Part shown: positions 57,139-64,000 of the stretch, in pieces
Layout of the letters: every line of letters starts with the position of its first letter
Position numbering within the stretch: position 1 is the first letter of the stretch
From: Sipunculus nudus
Lineage: Eukaryota > Annelida > Sipuncula > Golfingiida > Sipunculidae
DNA: 64,000 bases
Assembly: GCA_026874595.1 (NCBI GenBank)
Contig: CM049322.1
Span: 24,091,400 to 24,155,399, forward strand
Direction: 5' to 3'
Position numbers and translations under genes: made by a program
Notes under the pieces: generated by a model
Told to the model about the DNA's origin: nothing
Databases searched by the model: none
Seen by the model: the letters and a program-made list of their open reading frames with translations, nothing else

Positions 57139-57180
57139 AATCTCGCGGAATCTCGTATGGTCTTGATAAGACGGTAGAAT
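57139..57180 (-). repeat. DIRS inverted terminal repeat (5' side)
   Basis: Reverse complement begins ATTCTACCGTCTTATCAAGA; matches 52140-52181. It directly abuts the host AAAAATTATATTTGGG. Confidence 0.93.
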
Positions 57181-57499
57181 AAAAATTATATTTGGGACAA
57201 TTTGTAATTATTTTTTATAAATAGTTAAACTCTTATATTATATGTTCTGCTTATAAGTTATATGGCAAAGTCAAAATCTGTGTGACAATAGCATTCCATT
57301 TGTTAATAAAATTAATGAAATCAATCCTCTTCCCTGTCTCCAAAGATACTATCAAAATCATACATAAGCTAAACACCCACAACTCATAATACAGCTTATA
57401 TTTATTTCCACACAAAACAAGCATGTGCCTCATTCCTAAATCATATTTTTTTATCATATATAACAGCTGAGCGCCGTGATCAATGGGTCCCTTGTTTAC

Positions 57500-58690
57500 A
57501 GCCCCTCGTGGCCTACAGGTACACGGCCAATTAACAAAAACAAGACCAATCGTTAGCATTTTTGGTGTTATTTCTAATAACACCAAATATAGGCGAGAAA
57601 TGTTCCGTTTTAATTCGGCATAATGGTAAACCACTCGGTATGTGTGTTGAATTTATGACCGCATGAACACAATCAGGGCTCGAACGGGTTACAGGACGCA
57701 GGCAACTGGCAGGAGATACAGGGCTCGTTACCATAGAGACTGCGTTTCAAATTGGGTTTTGAGGTCACGTATTCTCTTGTGTTAAATAATCATCCGTAGC
57801 ATATTGTTAGGGTTATGAGCGGTTTTACTACAATATGAATGCAACATGATGGAAACCACTGCGGTGCCTCGATATTGCTTGTATCACGACTCAATTGGCT
57901 TACCATCCCATTATAATTGTCTGCTTAGGCGGGTTGTCACGGCTACTTGCTCAGCCCTCGCAGACAAGGGACATAAAATAGAGGAGACCTCTAGCTGTAT
58001 ACCCCAATTCAGGCAAACCAGACGGCCAGCTAGCTTGACCATTTGCGCACTAAGTGACCTCTGCATACCAAATTGACCTTTAATATAGGCATGGTCTGAA
58101 AACTAATAACTAAACAAATTTTGGTCAAATATCAAAATGGGCTAGCAAGAACATTTGATTAAACATGTATGTATAGAAATGCAGAGGGTTATTTGACAGA
58201 AATGGGTCGTGAAAAGTGACAGCATATTTTCAATTAAAAACGAAAGTATTTCCGAGGTCACAATGAACAAGTTTAGGAATGGAAGGAGAAATGACATACA
58301 TCTTACGGTACATAGAACTCAAAATCTGTAGTGTCAAGGTACCTGGTTAATTGACAGAAGGACAGACGGTCGTCGACGTGTCATCGCTATAGCTACGTTA
58401 GCTGCATGGAAATATTACCAAAATAAAAAGTTAACATCTAGAGAGGTCAGTAAAAAATCTCCTTGGAAACCTGAAATTAGGCCAGTGCTACCTATATCCT
58501 CCGAGCTATGCGGCTTGTACGTACTCCCCATACTTCCCAGAATAATTAAAATTTTGATACAAAACCTCCAGTATCTTGATAATTAATGCAAGGATTGCCA
58601 TAAATGTTGCCTTGAATTGACCATGACTAGTTTTGTCTCCCGAAAACTGGTGGCGCCACCTGTATTTTTTTTGTATTTGTTACGATTTTT
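57500..58690. other. No gene recognised; contains inverted dispersed repeat
   Basis: About 57595-57770 on the minus strand matches 960-1135 (see findings), and includes a tRNA B-box-like CGTTCGAGCCC. The remainder to 58690 has no supported feature; GGTGGCGCCACC occurs at about 58651. Confidence 0.5.
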
Positions 58691-58691
58691 T

Positions 58692-60570
58692 TAGCTCAGC
58701 AGACTATGGGTCATCTGAGCTATTGTCGTGGTCCTTTGTCCGTCGGCTCTCCGTCTGTCCGACCGTTAAACTGGCACGTTTTGAAACCAATGGACCCACG
58801 AAACTGAAATTCGGCATACGGTTAGATGTCCCCAAAATCTCCTACCATTCCGAAAATTGAGTCACTAGGACTGCGTTCCTTCGGGATATTAAGAAAAACC
58901 TCCGTTTTCCATTAAAACACATTGTTACACTTCAGACTGCCGAACATCAAAACCACTGATCTGAATTTGATCATAGTAAATATGAATATTCTTCCATACA
59001 CTTTCTATGTACATACCAAAAATAAGGTAAGTATTGCATAATTTGTTGATTTAATGGGCCCAAACAAAGTGCACCTAGTAAAAAATCAGGAAATATATTT
59101 ACTCACTTTACATAAGAATCGATGAAGCTAGAGACATTTTGTTCAGGGATATTAATTCATTTAATCAAAATTCAATTGTATACCGAAAATTAGATCTGAA
59201 TTTTTCAAATTTTATAAGTTATTCACATAAATATAAAATCAGTACCTAAAATTTTGCCCATGGCACTTTTTTTCCTGTAATCGCTGTTGATTTAATTTTC
59301 ATATCATGCACACGTAAGGATATCAGCTTCTTAATTCTGAAATTTGAAAGGAATTGACCAAAAAATGTAGCTTTTATATAAGTTTTTATGAGACCATGTC
59401 AAACCTAGGTTATACTGAAGCCCCTCCATATGTCCCCATATTGACCTTTCAGGCCAATTATGCATTCTTGAAGGGAGGTATACTCTGCAGCCAGCCTGCT
59501 CTTGGGTGGCTTCAGCTGGATCGAACTGTCCAATGCCCCCCCCCCCCTTCTCTAGTAGTTGTCTTGGCCAAAATTTAACAATAAACAAAAATTTAAAAAC
59601 AATTATTGGTTTATAATAACAACTTTAAGAAAAATTAATGAATAAAAAAGGAGTAACAGGGAATCACCTTGCAATAACTGATGTTTTATAGATGTTCCAT
59701 GGATGGCAATATATGTATTTCAAATGACACCATATTTTTCATTTCGATGATAAAAATGAAAAAAATAAATAATTAAATAAAATTGTTGTTTGCCATTTGG
59801 TATTATATTGAGCAAGTTAATGATAGACAAGGATGCAGTTGATTAAATCAAATTAATCATGATTTACAGGTCTTTTCCTTTAATAGGTAAATTTGTTGAC
59901 ATATATTTATTACAAAATTTAAAAAAAAATGAAATATGTCAAAAATTTTAAAATATTACTCAGACAAGTGCTCATTAAAGATGTCAATATGTTTGACTAA
60001 TGACATTTAGACTCATGGCTGTATCAGCTTTTACATGGTACTTGGTAAATAATCAAAATTTATGGAACTGATTCTTTTATTTCAGTTAATAAAATTAAAC
60101 ATTCCAACTCCAGTTTCCTCCTTGTATAAAATATTGGGTGTTTTTATCCCTGGGATTTTTAACACGTATTAGTTTCATAGCTGAGAATACTTTTTTTCTG
60201 ATGCATGTTTTAATATATCTATTATATTAATAATTGTCATAAGTGTCTTGATATGTTTGGTTGTAGACAGTGATTTGACAGTGTGCAAAAGTGAATATAA
60301 TAGTTTTTTTATTAAATAAAGCCGTAAAACCAGGTACTTATAATCGTAACTTTAATTCGTGAAATTTGAATTTCCTGGATTTTCAACAGTTTTGTTTTAC
60401 TGAAACTAAATAAATACAAGAAATTTGAGTGAATACGCCATAAAAAATGCCATCATCCTCATTAATCAGCTTATATTACCACAGCAAACCAAAATTAGTC
60501 TACCCCTTCTTCCAAATCATATTTTATGAACATAAATAAAAACTTAGCGCCGTGACCAATGGGTCCACGG
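58692..60570 (+). repeat. Family U, diverged unit D
   Basis: Begins TAGCTCAGCAGACTATGGGTCATCTGAGCT and follows the order of units A and B in shortened form, including TGGCACGTTTTGAAACC, GTTAGATGTCCCCAAAATCTCC, AACCAGGTACTTAT and the end motif GCGCCGTGACCAATGGGTCC. Clearly older than A and B. Contains a C tract at about 59538-59547. No coding frame. Confidence 0.85.
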
Positions 60571-60785
60571 TTTTAAGTTATTAGCATAAATTTAAAATCA
60601 GTACGTTAAATTTCCCTGAATTTTGGACCATGGCACTTTTTTTACTCTAAGTGCTGCGGATTTAATTTTCACAGCATGTACACACAAGCATTTAATTTTG
60701 TAAAATCTGAAATTTGAAACCAATTGATCAAAAACTGTAGATTCCATTAAATTTTTAAAGCACCATGTCTTGTTTGTTAACATCA
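60570..60785 (+). repeat. Family U internal fragment
   Basis: Matches 49790-49970 through CCATGGCAC, GATTTAATTTTCACAGCATG and TTGATCAAAAACTGTAGATT. Confidence 0.75.
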
Positions 60786-61395
60786 AGTCAGTCGTATACG
60801 GTGTGCTAGGCTGTTACATAACTACTTCACTCCTGGTCTGCTGGCTCTGTGAGTGTCTGGGTCAGGCAGTAACTGCCAGAGAGCCTCTCTCTCTCTTCTC
60901 TCTCTCCCCCCCCCCCCCGCCCCATGCCTCTCTTCCTGCCTCCACCCCATTCTGTCGACAAGTGCAATTAACCAGATAAATTTACTATAAATGTTGATGC
61001 AATTTAGAAATGTGATATTACAGATATTTGTGAGCCGATGTTAATAATGTGAACATGTTTGAAAAATCTCATATATCACACTAAACTTTGATATATGACA
61101 TTGAACTTTTGGTGACAAAAGTTCAAAAGCCATGACCATGACCTTGTTTTTCATCTGAGGAGAAAAGTTTGTAACATTACTTTTAGCTTGTCTCGGTCAT
61201 AAGCTTTACAATTTTGTATGTTGCCAGCTTCTTTTAATGAAAATTCTATTTAATTACAACTAACCATGGAAAATGAAGAAATAAAAAAATGACCTTGACC
61301 TTGTTCGTTGACTTTTAACCTACAAGAACAAAATGGCAACATGGATTTTTAGATTGATTAGGTTATACGATTTAACATGGTGTATTTTTGCCACA
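60785..61395. other. No gene recognised; CT and C tracts
   Basis: A CT-rich run then about 13 C at 60885-60920; otherwise AT-rich with several 'ATGACCTTGACCTTG'-like phrases. Confidence 0.5.
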
Positions 61396-61399
61396 TTTT

Positions 61400-62530
61400 T
61401 TCATGGAATTCCCACGGAATGACAACTGACCCCGGACTTTTGTAGTAGTACATGCAGTAATACATTGCTGTAATCCAATCGTGAAGTAACGAACGCTTGC
61501 ACCAAGGTCCCACAAGCATCAAGAGTAATATATTGTCGAATTTTACCAATGCCTTGGATCTGAAAGTAGCATAATTTCACATTAGCATTTATCTGCTTCT
61601 CCATTTTCAACTGACTATCGAAAACAACACCTAACTCTTTCACCTGAGATGTATTTTATTAGACACAACATTTCTAGAAATATCAGATAAATTCCTGGCT
61701 TGACATTTAGGACCAAAAACAATCAATTCAGTCTTGTCTTGATTCAGCCTCAGTCTATTACTACCCATAACCTCAGTGTCTACAAACTCCTAGACCGTAG
61801 GTGCTGTTTCCTCCCAGGCAGATGGTTTGAAGGATGTATAGACCTATGTGTCGTCAGCATAACAGTGGTAATTAATATTGTCCCGCCTGACGATTTCTCC
61901 TACTTGTCGAGTAAACATGCAGCAGATCATCGGCTAAAGAACTGATTTGGCACAACAAAAGTATGAAGCGTAGCTGTAGATGTTTTTAAAGCAATTTTTA
62001 CACACTGACGCCTATCACGAAGATACAATTGTATCCAGCGAAGAGTCTCTATGTCCAGTCCTGGCTTTTTCATCAATGGCACAATATTTGACCGTTAAAA
62101 AAGGTCTGGTACAGTAGAATCGATGCACGACTAATTGACAATCGCTGTAATGATAGGTAGAAATACATCAACAGACTCTTTCAGCAACCAGGCAGGCAGA
62201 GGATCTAAACCACCTGGCTTGTTAGGGGCATGCAAAATTAACTTTCGAACCTCATCTACTTTCCCCGGGGAAAACTGTTAAATAACAGCCCTGGAAGTTC
62301 CTGTCAAATTTCATGATAACGGTGGCGCCAGATTCAACCTCCTCTGGAATCAGCTTGACCTTGATAATAAAAATTCACTGAATCTGTGGGTCAAATCAGT
62401 CCTCGATGAACAAGATGGCAAGTCAGCTTCGGATTTGTCTCCCATCACAGACCGAGCCAGCTGATGATTCAATGAGGCAAATGCCGTATCCTGCATGATC
62501 TCAATGTGAGAAGCATTATTGAAAGATCAA
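61400..62530 (-). pseudogene. Decayed Jockey-superfamily LINE fragment
   Basis: Minus-strand pieces in order: VDEVRKLILHAPNKPGGLDP followed by PAWLLKESVDVFLP (about 62260-62150), then MKKPGLD (about 62065), then IQLYLRDRRQCVKI (about 62040-62000), then ELGVVFDSQLKMEKQI and AFVTSRLDYSNVLLHVLL (61643-61430). These are the RT entry, palm and post-RT landmarks of CR1/Jockey-type LINEs. Jumps between them show deletion of the segment with the YADD motif. Several stops and frameshifts; inactive. Confidence 0.8.
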
Positions 62531-64000
62531 GGAGAAAAATGTTGATTCACTGTAAACTGGATGGCAAAAACAACCAGTAATATTATTATTCGTTTTATTC
62601 CCTGACAAAGTAAGGGGAGAAATGGTACGTTGTCATACACTTCTAAAATTGTAAGGTTGACTTCAAACCTCGAGAAAAGTACATGTACATATAGCCGCTG
62701 CTGAAGGTTTGCACACATAAACACGCATGCAGGCACATATATACAGCCCTCATGCACCCACCTTCACATATATACAGCCCTCATGCACCAACCTTCAACC
62801 ATTATTATATCAGATTTTCTTTGTAAAGATTCTGATAACTATTAATCCATTGTGTTATATGAAATAATGTTTGAGAGGGTGAACCCCTCACGTTTCAGGG
62901 GAAATTCTAATTTTATACTATTCAATCAAAATAGAGCATTTGGGAATTCATTGGAATAATTTCTTAATGTTTTATAATTTCTTAATAAGATCTTTACATA
63001 ATCATAATCTATACTGCATCTTTCAGATGTAATTGTTTTTAAAATAAATCTATATCCCATTAATAAATTCCCGAGAAAAGGGCTCTGGTAGGTTTAAGAT
63101 AAATTACATACAACGTTTGATACTTGTATATCACCATTTCATCGAATAGGCCATTTTTCCATTTGTCTACGTCATTATAGCCCATAGCGCCATCTTGTGC
63201 CCATGGACTGACAATTGCCATCCGGACTATTATCTGTTAGCAAGTATGATCAAATCTTTTCAATCTAAGCCATCAATTCATAAGATATGAACCGTTTAAA
63301 AATTTCAATTTAGTCAGAGAGGGCTCTAGTTCGCCAAGACCCTAAGCGACCCCTAGTGGGCTGATCGTTATCTACTCGGAAAAAAGTTGTCAATTCGTCC
63401 TTAGCTTTAATTTGATCCCAATTTTGTAAACTTTCGCATCGATTCGAAATGAAAATTCAAATATAGCTATTTTATATATTTTCGGCCACCCACTAATCGT
63501 AAAGTCTGCACATTTCAGGTCCACAAAGGTTGCAAAAAAAGGTATACACGATTAATCACTTGCCTGACGCTCGGACATGTAGAGATCTGTTTAGGTAACA
63601 GCTTGGATCTCCAGTATGACCACAAGTCTTATCCAAAAATCATTGTGGGTATGAACAATGTTACTGCTGTGATAAGTCAGTTTAGTTTTCTGATCGGACG
63701 ACCGGACGGAACTAGACACTGTCCAGACAGAGCAGGTTTATTGTACAATGGCCCTGTATCTAAATATATATAATTTGGTTTTATTTGCTTTCGCAACACC
63801 ACAATATTTAAGTTAAAATAAACTGACGAGCACGTATATCAGGTACTAAATGTTAATAGAAGGACGGACGAACCGTGGGTATGTATACCACAATACGGCC
63901 CGTCTAAAACCGGTAATTAGATTACATCCCGAGTAAATCCATGTTGAAAGACCTTCAATGAATCGATGTCTACAGCAAGCAAAATGGCAATTATGTAAGA
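62530..64000. other. No gene recognised
   Basis: AT-rich sequence with a short direct repeat (ACATATATACAGCCCTCATGCACC at about 62736 and 62766). No supported coding frame, array or element end. Confidence 0.5.

Larger units (their letters stand above)
51881..57180 (-). mobile_element. DIRS-type tyrosine-recombinase retrotransposon, 5.3 kb
   Basis: Gene order on the minus strand is gag, reverse transcriptase-RNase H, then tyrosine recombinase, as in DIRS-group elements. The 42-base ends ATTCTACCGTCTTATCA... (52140-52181 and the reverse complement of 57139-57180) are inverted copies with one mismatch. AAT flanks both ends (51878-51880, 57178-57180), and there is no longer target-site duplication, as expected for recombinase-mediated integration. 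A 259-base palindromic segment (51881-52139) lies outside the left inverted repeat. No methyltransferase domain was recognised. Gag and RT-RNase H are broken, so this copy is inactive on its own. Confidence 0.92.
51851..57500 (+). repeat. Family U tail unit, second copy, split by the DIRS element
   Basis: Bases 51851-51880 and 57181-57500 together match the preceding 354-bp tail unit. The interruption is 5,300 bases. Confidence 0.9.

Noticed and set aside
51881-57180. LTR retrotransposon or endogenous retrovirus
   Set aside because: There is no protease, DDE integrase or long direct repeat at the ends. A tyrosine recombinase and inverted ends point to DIRS.
57595-57770. A functional tRNA gene, from the B-box-like CGTTCGAGCCC
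   Set aside because: No A box or cloverleaf could be built around it.

Overview
This is eukaryotic, intron-and-repeat DNA from an animal. It is AT-rich by eye and full of AT, CA and poly-G/C simple repeats. Almost all of it is transposable elements or satellite-like repeats. The mix (Jockey-superfamily and Tx1/L1-like LINEs, a DIRS tyrosine-recombinase retroelement, CTAG-ending Helitron-like elements with tandem-repeat cores) would fit a lophotrochozoan such as a mollusc. That placement is an inference and the phylum is not proven. No bacterial operons, CRISPR arrays, rRNA or tRNA genes were seen.

Layout. 1-0.58 kb: a 78-bp tandem array. 2.3-4.8 kb: a broken LINE between two clusters of a 16-bp palindrome repeated every 21 bp. 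7.35-15.6 kb: two direct copies of a ~390-bp repeat bracket a near-identical ~740-bp tandem duplication and a decayed Tx1/L1-like LINE. 16.8-19.86 kb (minus): a LINE whose endonuclease-reverse transcriptase frame is still open. 21.4-30 kb: dispersed repeats, a LINE fragment with a 12-bp target-site duplication, and two candidate inverted-repeat DNA elements (25.16-27.25 and 28.09-29.20 kb). 33.2-34.4 and 43.3-44.1 kb: two copies of a six-finger C2H2 zinc-finger gene, the only host-type genes recognised. They are separated by a ~4-kb minisatellite with no stop codon in any forward frame, and by a Helitron-like tandem array. 45.5-60.8 kb: copies of one long unclassified repeat family ('family U'), partly in tandem, one with a second Helitron-like array. 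51.88-57.18 kb: a 5,300-bp DIRS element inserted in a family U tail, next to an unfilled paralogous site. 61.4-62.5 kb (minus): another decayed LINE.

How it works together. The window has no metabolic or multigene pathway. Its biology is a zinc-finger gene duplicated inside expanding satellite and transposon sequence, plus retroelements at different stages of decay. The DIRS recombinase frame and the 16.8-19.9 kb LINE are the least damaged element genes. The DIRS gag and RT-RNase H frames are broken. Nested insertions give a relative order: family U first, then its tandem duplication, then DIRS; the 22-24 kb repeat first, then the LINE fragment at 23.18 kb.
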